Part shown: positions 9,245 through 18,386 of the stretch, one piece after another | Position numbering within the stretch: the stretch's first letter is position 1 | Layout: the number at the start of each line of letters is the position of its first letter | Source: Pinguiococcus pyrenoidosus | Lineage: Eukaryota > Sar > Pinguiophyceae > Pinguiochrysidales > Pinguiochrysidaceae | Assembly (NCBI GenBank): GCA_019677205.1 | Contig: JAAMXY010001741.1 | Span: 1 to 19,224, forward strand | Reading direction: 5' to 3' | Length of the DNA: 19,224 nucleotides | Notes under the pieces: generated by a model | Told to the model about the DNA's origin: nothing | Databases searched by the model: none | What the model saw: the letters and a program-made list of their open reading frames with translations, nothing else | Translations under genes and position numbers: made by a program

Positions 9245-12200
9245 CTACGGCACACTCTTCCGCGTCCTTGGGAAGCGGAAGCCAGTCGTCCCGTCCGGCG
9301 CAACAGCCTGGATGAAAATTTTCTCGCGACCAACGCTTTGAGCACCACGCGGTCGACTGGTCGGCCGCGGAGTGCCATCCTTATTGGACGACTTCGAAGG
9401 CTGCTGAGATCCTTCCGCAGCGCTCGCAGGTGCTGCATTGGCCTCTTCTGTAGATACTGTTGTGGCTCCCGCTGGAGCTTGCTCGCGTGCCAGTCTGGGG
9501 GCAGTGAGCGTTTGCAGCAGTTGCTTTGCCAGCGCATCTCCGTTTTCGATCTTTGACACCTCCCGTGGATCTTCATCCGCCGCGCCGCCCGCATCCTTGT
9601 TGACATCTGCAACTGCGCATGCGTCTGCACTCGCATCTGCATCTGCTCCTGCTCCTGCTCCTGCTCCTGCATCTGCTCCTGCATCTGCTTCGGCGCCTTC
9701 CGTTGCCTTTGCCGCTTTCGGCTTAGTCAGCGTCTCCAGCAACTTCCTGGCCAGAAAGCCTCCGGTGTCTGCCGTTGGGCGCGGTGGGTCAAAGACGTCC
9801 CGCTGAGCAGAAGCGGTGCCGTTGCCGCCGCTGGTACCGGCACTTGCCAATGGCGCCACAGGCTTCGGATTACTGCGCGTCGTATCCTCAACAGCGACGG
9901 CTTCTGCTTGAGATGATGGCTGTTGGGCGGAGGCATCCTCGGTTGTGGGATCCTTTGTGGCGGGCTCCGTTTTCCTGTCAGCCACCGCTTTCTCGTCCTT
10001 GCCAGAATTTTCCGTGGCCTCCGGCACTTTCTCCGCTTCGTTCGCTTGCTCGTCAGCTGCTGCAGGTGGTGCTGCCGCTGGTGGGTCTGCCTTGGGGTTC
10101 ATAAGGGCTCGAAGAAGCTGATCAGCCAAGGAAAACCCACCGCTGGGCTTCGGCCACGTCGCCGAAGCAGTTGCGTTGCTCTTGGGCTTTTTGTTTTCTT
10201 GCACACCACCGGAGCTGCCATTCTCGGCAGCTGGGGCTGCGCGCGCTGCCGCCTGAGGCCCAGAACGAGGTTCAGCGGCGTTTGCCGGTGTTGCTTTTGG
10301 TGCTGGGTTTTGTGCTGGTAGCGGAACTGGCGCTGCTGCGGGCGCCACTTCCGGTGCAACGACCGGTGGCGGCACAGGTAACGATCTGTACGCTGGCACG
10401 GATGAAGATCTCTCGCCTGCGGAAGCGGCAGCAGCAGCAGCTGGTTCTGCCTTCTCAGGTACGGCGGAAGCTTCCTTGGGCTTGGTGAGCGTCTGCAGCA
10501 GCTGCTTGGCCAGCATGGCTTCTTGGGATGGCGGTTGCGGCGCAGGCGCGGACTCCGCTGCAGGGGTCGCGGCGCTTGGTACAGGAGGTGCCACCGGCGC
10601 TGCCTGTGCGCGCTTGGGCGCTGTTAGAGTCTGCAGCAACTGCTTTCCCAGCGAGGCTCCCTGTGTGTCCGTCTTCCCCAGCGAGGATTCCTCCTGCGTC
10701 TCCGCCTTCGGCATGGTGAGCGTCTGCAGCAGCTGCTTGGCCAACAGGTCTGCCTCCTTGCTGTCCAGCGAGGGCGACGGCTGCGGAGTCTCCTCCTCCA
10801 TCGCCGACAGCTGCGACACGCCCAAGGCCGCAAGCAGCTCCTCTGCACCAGCCGCTGCCTTCACTTCCCCATTCTCCTGCTTTGCCTCGGACTCGTCCTC
10901 CCCGTCCTGCTCTTGCTCAACGGGGATTCGCATGCGAAGCGAGGACTCCGCTTCGCCCTCAGCATCGCCTACGGGGGGCTGCTCCGCCTCTGACGAAAGC
11001 GTCTTTCGGCCCACGACACCAACATGCAGGACTGACGTCCACGCCACGAGCAGTCCCCGGTAATTGCTGCACAGACCTTGGAGATTTGTGCCGCCCATGA
11101 ACTCTTCGTCGAACACGACGTCCACGAAGCCGCTCTTTGGATACTTGGCTACCACAGTTCCTACGGCACCAGCGGCAAGGACCAGAAATTAGGAGGCCAC
11201 CCCCCAGCACAGGATTCGCGAGGGTGGACAAACACAAATCACCTTTCAAGCCAAACGGTACTGCAGCACAATTGATGTTCAAGACGCGGTCGCCCAGCTC
11301 TGGTCCCCACTTGTTGAGCTTCTCCGAGGAAGCTCCTACGCCGCTCAGAACCAAAGACTCGTCCATGAGAACGTCCTCCGGCTCGACGTTGCGGATCCTC
11401 ACCACACGGGGTTCCGCTCCCGCGACCGCTGCGACCATCACGTCCGCAGCCCGCTCCACAGCTGCCACTGCTTCAATCGACATGGCCTCCACTCCGACGG
11501 GGACCCGCGGCAGCTTGTTGATCTCCAGAGACTTGAGCCAGCTCGAGATGTCCTCGAACAACGCCAAGGCCCTCCCTGCATCACACTCCGGCCCACCCAA
11601 GAACTCGGCCACGTCGTAGCTCCGCATTCGTCCCATCCGACCCAGGGACTCAAAGACGTCTGGATAGCGGCGCTGGTACTCCCCTACCAACGCGGCGACC
11701 TTGCCGGTGTACATCCACTCGATTTCGTCCTCGTCGTCGTCCTCCTCGCGCTCTTTGCCCCCGAGGTCGCCCACGACCTTTAAAGTGTCTCCATCGAACC
11801 AAGCCGCCTTGCCCGCTTCCCCACCACCGTTCGCAGTATGGTCCGCGTCCTCCGCCACGACAACCCCCTTCACATACCCCAGCAGCTGGAAACCACCTTT
11901 GCCCTTGTAGGCTCTCTGCATTAGCTGCAGTCCAAGGTCGACGCCACGCGGGTCGGGGAGGCTGTCACCGGCCACACGGAAGCTGCTAATGATGGTTTTG
12001 AAGACGTTGAAGGGCAGGCCAACGGCCCGGCAGATGACCTTGATCGGGAGGTACGTGTCTACGATCGTGTCTGCTATTGCTTTGCCGAATGGCTGCTCCG
12101 GCTGCGGAAGCTGCACGTCGAGAGCGAGAAGCACATCGCCGTCTTGCGAGACGTCGTGCCCCGCGACGCGAGCTTTCAAGCCCCGGAGCTTCGGCTTCTT

Positions 12201-14962
12201 GTCTCCCCGCAGAATGATCGGCGTCCCGAGGGGAAAGCGCTCGGTGGGGCTCCGGGGCCGCCGCTCAATGAAGCGCGGATCCGGCGCCGGATTCTTCCAC
12301 AGGCACATCTGGATCGGAATGTCCGCCTCGGACACGCCGAACACCTTGCGGATCGCTCCCGTCTTGGCGTCGCTGCGCATGCCCTGCAATGCTATCACAC
12401 GTACACGCACACTGACTTGGCCGATCTCGAGGCCCCCCGTTCCTGGCGACTCGGCCCCCTTGAAGTAGGTGTTCTGCATGGAGTTCGACTCCATTTGCCA
12501 GCGCTTTGTCTGCCCCGCGTCGTACTGCTTATGCTTCACCCGCACCTTCCCTTCTGCTGATGCTGATCGCTCCGGCGGCTTCAGCCTCGATGGGCCTTTA
12601 CCTTTACCCCTCCGCTCCTCCATCACGAGCAGCGCGGACCTCACGTCGGCCGGATGGACGCGAAACTCACCGGTCTCGTCGCTCACCGCCACGATCTTGG
12701 CCTCGTGCATCATCGGCCAATTCACGAACACCGTCTTCAGAAGCAGCTTCGACGCTAGCGTCGCCGCGGGGGGCAGCGCTGGGGGCGAGCAGAGGCGCAA
12801 GACCAGCGTTTCGTATCGAGAGTCGGTGCCGAAGATGTTCAGCCGGATGGCCTTCAGCTTCGCCCCCTCAATCGGAAGCACGCCGATGCTTGGGAAGCCC
12901 GGATACGGGAGCTTCACGCCCGGCTGCAGCTGGGGCGTGAAGGTGTAGCCCTTGTCGAAGTTGACCAGGTCCCCATGCTCGGTGAGAATCCTCACCGAGG
13001 TCTGGCACATGTTCACGTCTCCGAAGACCTCGCTCACCGGAGAGCGGACCGCGCCGAGCTCGTCAACGTCGAAGCGGAAGAGGTAAACGTGCCCGAATCG
13101 GTTCCGAGCTTGCTCCTCGCTGGTGAGCAGCCGGCTCGGGCAGTACCGATCCACCGCAGCTTCGGCCCTGGACACATCGAGGAACGGGAGCAGATTCACG
13201 CCCTCCCAGGGATTCCTCTTGCCGTTCATGTCCACCTGGAAGTCGTCAGGGTAGAACTCCTTGATCGGCGACGCCGGAGACGTCATCAGCTGGCCGTAGC
13301 ATCGAGGGAGCAGCTTCTGGCTAGCGGGAGGCAGGCAGCACAGGAGCTGCAGGAACGGCGGCAGCGGGCCGGCCAGCTCAAAGAGGTCCTTCGGACGGTG
13401 CGAGCCGGGCAGGTACCTCTTCAAGCCTTTCAAGTCACTGAGAAAGGGTCCGTAGTGGAACGGATAGAACCAGCTCCAGGAGACGCAGCCACGGTAATAG
13501 TACGCTAGGCACCACAGCAAGCCCTCGACATAGGATCGCAGGAGGCGCTGCAGCACCGGAGCGTCGTCTGGCAAGAGACCCATCTTCTCGTAGTAGTACC
13601 TCCCCTTGTAGTCCTTCTTGCCACCCAGCGACTGCTGATGCAGCAGGAGCGCCTGCTCTCCGAGTCGAGCGGCGAAGGCGGCCTCATACTCCGACTGCGC
13701 CACGAGATTCTGCAGCTCCAGCTCCTCCTCAGTGGGTCCAGTGGGGTTGTGCCTGCGTATTCTTCCGCGGAACTTCTTCTCCTCTTCTTCGCGCTTCTCG
13801 AGAACGTCGGCTTCCTGCGCTCCGATGATTCCAATGAGCTCCTCAAGCCGCTCAAGATGCGGGATGTCACCGCTTTCGGTAAGATACTCGCCCTCGCCCC
13901 AGGTCGGCAGCAGTTGTCGATAGGCTTCGAAAAGTCGATCAAACGCGCCCTCGCCGATATCCAGGGACGGCAAGTGCGGCAAGAAATCGTTCCCGATCAG
14001 AAACGTCATGAACACGAAGTCATCGAGCACGCGCTCCAGGTCCAGCCCAGCGTTGTTGGGAATCGGGTGGATGAGCTCGATCGCGATGTACTCCCTCAAG
14101 ACGCTGAGGTGCAGCATCTGGAACTTGGCCTCCTGCGTCTTCTTCAGCCCGGCCGCAACGACGCTTTGGTTCTTCCTTCGATACGCGTTGAAGTCCACCA
14201 CTTCTCGGAGCAGCGTGAAGTGCGGCTCATGGGACACCAGGCCCAGCATGATCAAGTCGGCATCCGAGCCGTACATGCAGTGTCGCGTGTTTGGGTCGTA
14301 CGACGGATGCTGCTTGAGCTCCCGCATGAACTGCATGATCTTGTGCTCGCCCTCCCCCGCGACGTCCGCTCCGCTGAAGACCACGGTCAGGTGTCGCCAG
14401 AGCGGATCCTCCTTGAGCTTCTTCCGCACGAAGAACTTGATGATCTCTCCCATGCGGATCATGAACGTGGTGCCGGGCGTGATGCAGTTCGAGTCGAAGT
14501 GATCCGCTTCGTCCACGAAGCGATCGCCGCTCTGCTTCGCCTTGGCCACCGCCTCCATGCGATCTTTCGCCGATCGGAACCTGCAACCACGCACCACGAC
14601 AGCGTCAAATCGGCCCCACGTCTTGCTGCGACCCCAAGGAGAGTGTCCCAAGGCCTCTACCTGCGACTCCGCTGCTGGTTCATCTTCGCCCGCGGGGCGA
14701 CGCCGTCGAGCGCCAGATACAGCAGTCGTTTCGGCTTGACGATGCCGGAGATCAGGCGGTCCAGGTAGCGAAAGAGCGCCAGAACGCAGTCTCTCTCCGA
14801 ACGGCCGCGGCCGTCGTCCGAGTTGTAGCTGCAGCCGTGCAGGATTCCGTTCATGTCAAGATACAGGTGGTCGAATTCGGGCAGCAGCGTGAGGTCGCTG
14901 ATCACGCAGTTGATCGCAGGATAGCGCTCAGAGAGCCAGCGATAGAACTTTGGGACGCCCAT
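9245..14962 (-). CDS. XRN1: 5'-3' exoribonuclease 1 (XRN1)
   Basis: Cytoplasmic exonuclease that degrades decapped mRNA. Exons on the minus strand are 14962-14661, 14580-11243 and 11160-9245; introns of 80 and 82 nt are GT-AG, in phases 2 and 1, giving 1,851 residues. The N-terminus MGVPKFYRWLSERYP is diagnostic. Catalytic acidic residues are present: Asp36 in LYLDMNG, Asp86 in DGVAPRAKMNQQR, Glu177/Glu179 in GEGEHKI, Asp207/Asp209 in YGSDADLIML, Asp299 in GNDFLPHLP. YYYRGCVSWSWFYPFHYGPF marks the second conserved region. XRN1-specific later segments (VNIFGTDSRYE; VPFGLKG spliced to TVVAKYP; VVFDEEFMGGTNLQG) rule out nuclear XRN2. The last 560 or so residues are low-complexity Ala/Pro/Glu-rich with six copies of a leucine motif. 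It shares an upstream region with DLST. Confidence 0.96.
9494..10744 (-). repeat. Six dispersed copies of LAKQLLQTLTxPK in the XRN1 tail
   Basis: Copies lie at 10706-10744, 10613-10651, 10475-10513, 10091-10129, 9716-9754 and 9494-9532, that is residues 1353, 1384, 1430, 1558, 1683 and 1757 onward. Consensus is L-[AG]-[KDR]-[QK]-L-L-[QRE]-[TA]-L-[TM]-x-P-[KR]. Spacing is irregular (31 to 128 residues) and the intervening sequence is low complexity, so the motif itself is what selection has kept. Each copy would form a short amphipathic helix. Confidence 0.9.
9608..9690 (-). repeat. Hexanucleotide/triplet microsatellite coding Ala/Asp/Gly run
   Basis: On the + strand GCTCCT and GCATCT units alternate; on the coding strand this reads an Ala-Asp/Ala-Gly run at XRN1 residues about 1706-1731, between leucine motifs five and six. 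It stays in frame and is probably length-variable. Confidence 0.8.
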
Positions 14963-14990
14963 ACTCTAGGTGCTTTCTGGGGCGGCGCGC

Positions 14991-15043
14991 AAGGATAGAT
15001 AGAAGGATAGAGAGAGAGAGGGAGAGGGGGAGAGAGGGAGGAA
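14991..15043. repeat. GA-rich simple sequence tract
   Basis: Nearly pure purine run (GATA and GAGAGG units) ending about 30 bp before the XRN1 start codon on the opposite strand. Transcribed, it would be a CU-rich leader. A second shorter tract lies at 15231-15254. Confidence 0.75.
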
Positions 15044-15284
15044 GTCTCCCAGCAACTGTAGCTTCGGAAAAGTCGGTCTTAGCACCGCTGTAGAATGAGG
15101 ATCCACCGCAAACACGCTGTCAGCGCGCCAATCTCGGAGAGGAGTAGGTACGCGCGCGATGGGGGCCTGGTGTGTACGCCGATCTAGCGAGAGGACGCGC
15201 GCACTCAAAGGCTTTGAATAGCGCTCCACGGGAGAAGAGAGAGAAAGAGAGAGGCACTCCTTTTCGGCATCTGTCATTGCGCCC

Positions 15285-15320
15285 GGTACCAGCCAAGTAC
15301 TCGAGTATTGTCTCGGTACC
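15285..15320. repeat. Symmetric dyad: GGTACC, 7 nt, TACTCGAGTA, 7 nt, GGTACC
   Basis: Two GGTACC hexamers at 15285-15290 and 15315-15320 are placed exactly symmetrically around the 10-bp palindrome TACTCGAGTA (15298-15307). The 7-nt spacers are equal in length but not complementary. It lies midway between the two divergent genes, which fits a dimeric transcription factor site; function is unproven. Confidence 0.7.
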
Positions 15321-15636
15321 TTTGTAGCGCTGTTATCATTCTTATGAGAATTGTAACAACGTGAAATGGATCCATGGAATCCACGCAAAGACGACCGTTA
15401 CTCGGGCGCAAATTCATGGTCTCGTGAAAGATATGGAATCGTTATATATATTATACTACTAATGAATATTTATGTTTTAAAAGCAATCAGCAAGGTCGAT
15501 GGAAAATCTCCGTCCATGAGAACGCCCTGGGACTTTTCGAGCGCGCGAGGCTCTTGCAAGGCACCGCGGAGGCCCAGTGCGCGGCCTGTCTTTCCCGAGG
15601 CCGACGCTCTCTCACCTGCGCGTGACGGAGGGAACC

Positions 15637-17614
15637 ATGTATCGAGGCGTCCTGTGCCGGAGCCTCAAGGTACCCGCCAAGCATCTGGCTTCTGTTGACT
15701 GCTGCACAGCTGCGCTGCCCACTCACTTGCGTCGCGCCTCTGGAAACCCCAGGGCTATGTGCAGCACTGCAGCAGGAGAAGCGCAGTGCGCTATGGCGGT
15801 CTGAGATGCGCTCTCCCGCAGGTATGTGGACGGCCGCGGTCGATTGCCTTGGATCCTCCGAAATTCGACTGCTGGTCGCGCTGGGAATCTCCGCGACAGC
15901 GGCGTGCAGCGGCGAAGTTCGGCTGCCGCTGACCAAGTGCTACAGCTGCGGTGCCCGGCTCACCTTGTCGCGTTCCCATAGCTGCGCTTGGCGGCGCCGG
16001 CGAGCCCGTTCCTGAGGGCCCTGTCCGCCGGCGGCGATGCGACGACCGTCAACGTGCCAAGCATGGGGGACAGCATCACCGAGGGCGTGGTCGTGAGCTG
16101 GGAGAAGCAGAAGGGCGACGCGGTGGCCACCGACGACGTCGTCGTGGTGTTGGAGACGGATAAGGTCAGCGTGGACGTCCGGTCGCCCGGGAATGGCACC
16201 ATCACGGAGACCTTGGCGGAGGTCGAGGCCACGGTGGAAGTGGGGGCCCCGCTCTTCTCGATGGAGTTTTCCGACGGCGCACCGGCTTCCACCGACAGCG
16301 CCCCCGCCGCGGATCCCCCGAAGTCCGAGGACGACGCAATAGCAAGCTCCGGGCCGACGGCGACCGGCGAGGAGACAACGATCGCCGTCCCGGGCATGGG
16401 CGACTCGATCACGGAAGGCACCATCATCAGCTGGGAGAAGTCGGCGGGGGACTTCTGCGAGGCCGACGACGTCGTTTGCGTCATCGAAACCGACAAGGTC
16501 AGCGTCGACGTCCGCGCCCCGGAAGCCGGGACGGTCACGGCAACGCTGGCGTCCCAGGACGACGTCGTGGAGGTCGGCGCACCGCTCTACAAGTTCCAGC
16601 CTGGAAAGGGAGGCTCCTCCAGCGCATCCGCGAAGGCGCCAGAAGCACCCAAGCAGGCCTCTCAGGCGCCGCCGCCACCGCCGAAGAAGGAAGAGCCGGC
16701 GTCCGAGCCTCCGTCTCCGCCGTCGGACATGTCGCCACCCCAGAAGCTGGGCAAGCCCCAGCAGAACCGCTCGCAGATGAAGGCGGAAACCCAGGGGGAA
16801 CTGGGTCTCTTCGACGGTGGACGCTCGGAGACCCGGGTGAAGATGACGCGCATGCGCTTGCGAATCGCCGAGCGGCTCAAGGACGCGCAGAACACGGCGG
16901 CGATGCTGACGACTTTCCAGGAGTGCGACATGTCTGCGCTCATGGCCCTGCGGAAGGCGCACAAGGAGGAGTTCGAGAAGAAGCACGGCATCAAGCTGGG
17001 TGTCATGAGCATGTTCGTCAAGGCGGCTACGGCCGCCCTGCAGGAGGTTCCCACGGTGAACGCGTACATCGACGACGCGAAGAAGGAGATTGTGTACAGG
17101 AACTTCTGCGATGTCAGCGTGGCGGTGGCGTCGCCCACGGGGCTCGTCGTGCCCGTGCTGCGCAATACAGAGACCATGAGCTTCGCGGACGTGGAGAAGA
17201 ACATTGCTCAGTACGGAAAGATGGCCAAGGAGGGCACGTAAGTATGGCAGCAGGGCGCTCGGCGGGTGGCCTCCTCTCTTCCATCAACTGATTTGCGTGC
17301 CTCGTCTTCGCTCGCTCGGCCACAGGCTTTCGCTGGAGGACATGGCTGGAGGGACCTTCACCATCAGCAATGGTGGCGTTTTTGGTTCGCTCATGGGCAC
17401 GCCCATCATCAACCCACCGCAGAGTGCCATCCTGGGCATGCACGCCACCAAGATGCGTGCGGTGGTCGTGGACGGACAGGTCGTGGCCAGACCGATGATG
17501 TACTTGGCATTGACCTACGACCATCGGCTCATCGACGGCCGCGAAGCCGTCACTTTCCTGAAGTCGGTAGCGACGAAGATCGAGCAGCCGGAGCGCATGT
17601 TGCTACACTTGTAG
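15637..17614 (+). CDS. DLST: Dihydrolipoamide succinyltransferase, E2 of 2-oxoglutarate dehydrogenase, with two lipoyl domains
   Basis: Core acyltransferase of the mitochondrial 2-oxoglutarate dehydrogenase complex, moving succinyl from lipoamide to CoA. Exons 15637-15669, 15982-17237 and 17326-17614 give 525 residues; introns are 312 and 88 nt, GT-AG. The start is chosen because the 11-codon first exon ([11 protein letters not shown]) splices in phase 0 to [10 protein letters not shown], giving an Arg-rich, acid-free mitochondrial presequence. Two lipoyl domains follow (about 32-105 and 143-216), each with ETDKVSVDV; lipoyl lysines are Lys72 and Lys183. A Pro/Ala/Lys-rich linker (about 220-290) shows no E3-binding domain. 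The catalytic domain begins at [15 protein letters not shown]; active-site His496 and Asp500 are in [24 protein letters not shown] is typical of the succinyl rather than acetyl enzyme. Confidence 0.95.
15670..15981 (+). other. DLST intron 1 with an internal AG|GT junction
   Basis: Donor CTCAAG|GTACCC, acceptor CCCATAG. At 15811-15826 it contains CTCTCCCGCAG|GTATGT, a pyrimidine-rich acceptor abutting a good donor, which splits the 312 nt into 152 and 160 nt. Retention would stop translation at 15804. Confidence 0.7.
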
Positions 17615-17803
17615 GCGCAACCATGTGCGCAAGCATGTAAGCATGTAAGCAAGCGAGCAAGCGAGCAAGCAAGGTCGAAGCAGTCAGGAAGGGAGGACGC
17701 AAGCGTGTGCGTGAGACGAAAGAAGAAGCTCAGGATATTCATACTTGGCTCGAGAAAAGCTGTCAATCCTCTGCACACTGCGCTTGTGGAGCATGGCGCT
17801 CGG
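17615..17803. other. Convergent 3' region of DLST and CDC26
   Basis: Only 189 bp separate the two stop codons, so the 3'UTRs probably abut or overlap. It contains an octamer repeat and two TGTAA pentamers 20 to 35 nt after the DLST stop; TGTAA serves as a polyadenylation signal in some algae, which is suggestive only. Confidence 0.55.
17633..17672. repeat. 8-bp tandem repeat, five units
   Basis: Units read GCATGTAA, GCATGTAA, GCAAGCGA, GCAAGCGA and GCAAGCAA, so it is a compound octamer array. It begins 19 nt after the DLST stop codon. Confidence 0.85.
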
Positions 17804-18069
17804 CTAACGCTGGGCCCCAATTCTCTCCTGCACCTCCTCTCGCCTCCGGCGTCGCATCTCCGGGGTGACCAAGGGCTGTGAGCCCGGCACGGGCGTCTTG
17901 GCCTCCGACCAGGAGTCCATCGGCTGTGGAGAAGCAGTCTGGCGTCAAGACAAGCATCCAGGTCTACGGTGAACCAACGCCTCACCTCCTGCGACGAGGC
18001 GTTCCGCTCCGGCAGCTCCGCCGCATCCTCGGGCTTTAGCTCCAGTCTCGTGGGCGGCCTCCGCAGCAT
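17804..18069 (-). CDS. CDC26: CDC26, anaphase-promoting complex subunit 12
   Basis: Small subunit of the APC/C ubiquitin ligase; its N-terminus binds and stabilises the TPR subunit APC6/CDC16. Exon 1 is 18069-17986 (28 codons, donor CAGGAG|GTGAGG) and exon 2 is 17923-17804 (39 codons plus TAG, acceptor TTCTCCACAG); the 62-nt intron is in phase 0. The protein is 67 residues, against about 85 in human. The N-terminus MLRRPPTRLELKPEDAAE matches human MLRRKPTRLELKLDDIEE closely, and the C-terminus RRRREEVQERIGAQR matches the human REQMINDRIG region. The middle is short and Ser/Pro-rich. Both splice sites are inferred from the reading frame and conserved ends. It is convergent with DLST and divergent from the protease. 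Confidence 0.85.
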
Positions 18070-18386
18070 CTTGAAAGCTCGTGTGGCGGGCGAATCCTCC
18101 GTGGTGCTCCTGCCAAGAGATCCGCGGCGTTTAAATCAGAAGTCTCTCTTTACCGGACATTCTGTTTTACTATTCGCATATTAAATAAATTTGAAATTAA
18201 AAAATAAGTAAAAAACCCAAGTTTTTGCCAAGAAGATTTTCTTGTTTTCATGCTTTGACAGAAAAGGAAAGCATGGGACAGATGGACATGCTCTTCAAGC
18301 TTAACTCAATCTCTCTAAAAGGACCAGCGCCGCTTCTTCTGGCGGACGCGAGGAGGGTCGGAGCGCGCCAGTTTTTCCACCAAACG
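18070..18386. promoter_or_regulatory. Divergent promoter region between CDC26 and the cysteine protease
   Basis: About 317 bp lie between the CDC26 ATG and the proposed protease ATG. An AT-rich island at about 18175-18220 (TTAAATAAATTTGAAATTAAAAAATA in part) stands out from the GC-rich surroundings and is a plausible shared core promoter. No other element is recognisable. Confidence 0.4.

Larger units (their letters stand above)
14963..15636. promoter_or_regulatory. Divergent promoter region between XRN1 and DLST
   Basis: The two genes start head to head with about 674 bp between their ATGs. The XRN1 side has GA-rich tracts at 14991-15043 and 15231-15254, which are CT-rich on the XRN1 sense strand. 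The DLST side has an AT island at about 15439-15482 with a TATA-like TTATATATATTATA about 190 bp before the ATG. A symmetric dyad element is at 15285-15320. Core elements and transcription starts are inferred, not demonstrated. Confidence 0.5.

Noticed and set aside
13638-14768. 376-codon + frame antisense to XRN1
   Set aside because: Opposite the catalytic domain of XRN1, which carries all expected motifs; the antisense translation has no domain and is a codon-bias shadow.
14966-15388. 140-codon minus-strand frame just upstream of the XRN1 ATG
   Set aside because: Ser/Leu/Arg-rich translation of the CT-rich leader with no motif; most likely 5'UTR or promoter. A short upstream ORF starting at an internal ATG (MTDAEKE) cannot be excluded.
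15695-16015. 106-codon + frame across DLST intron 1
   Set aside because: Out of frame with the lipoyl-domain exon and without recognisable content; explained by intron sequence. Part of it (15710-15821) is kept only as a possible poison exon.
15940-16986. 348-codon minus frame antisense to DLST
   Set aside because: Leu/Arg/His/Gly-rich antisense shadow of the two lipoyl domains and the linker.
17515-17985. Continuation of the minus-strand frame after CDC26 exon 1
   Set aside because: It reads through the CDC26 intron and into antisense of DLST; splicing at GAG|GTGAGG instead recovers the conserved CDC26 C-terminus.
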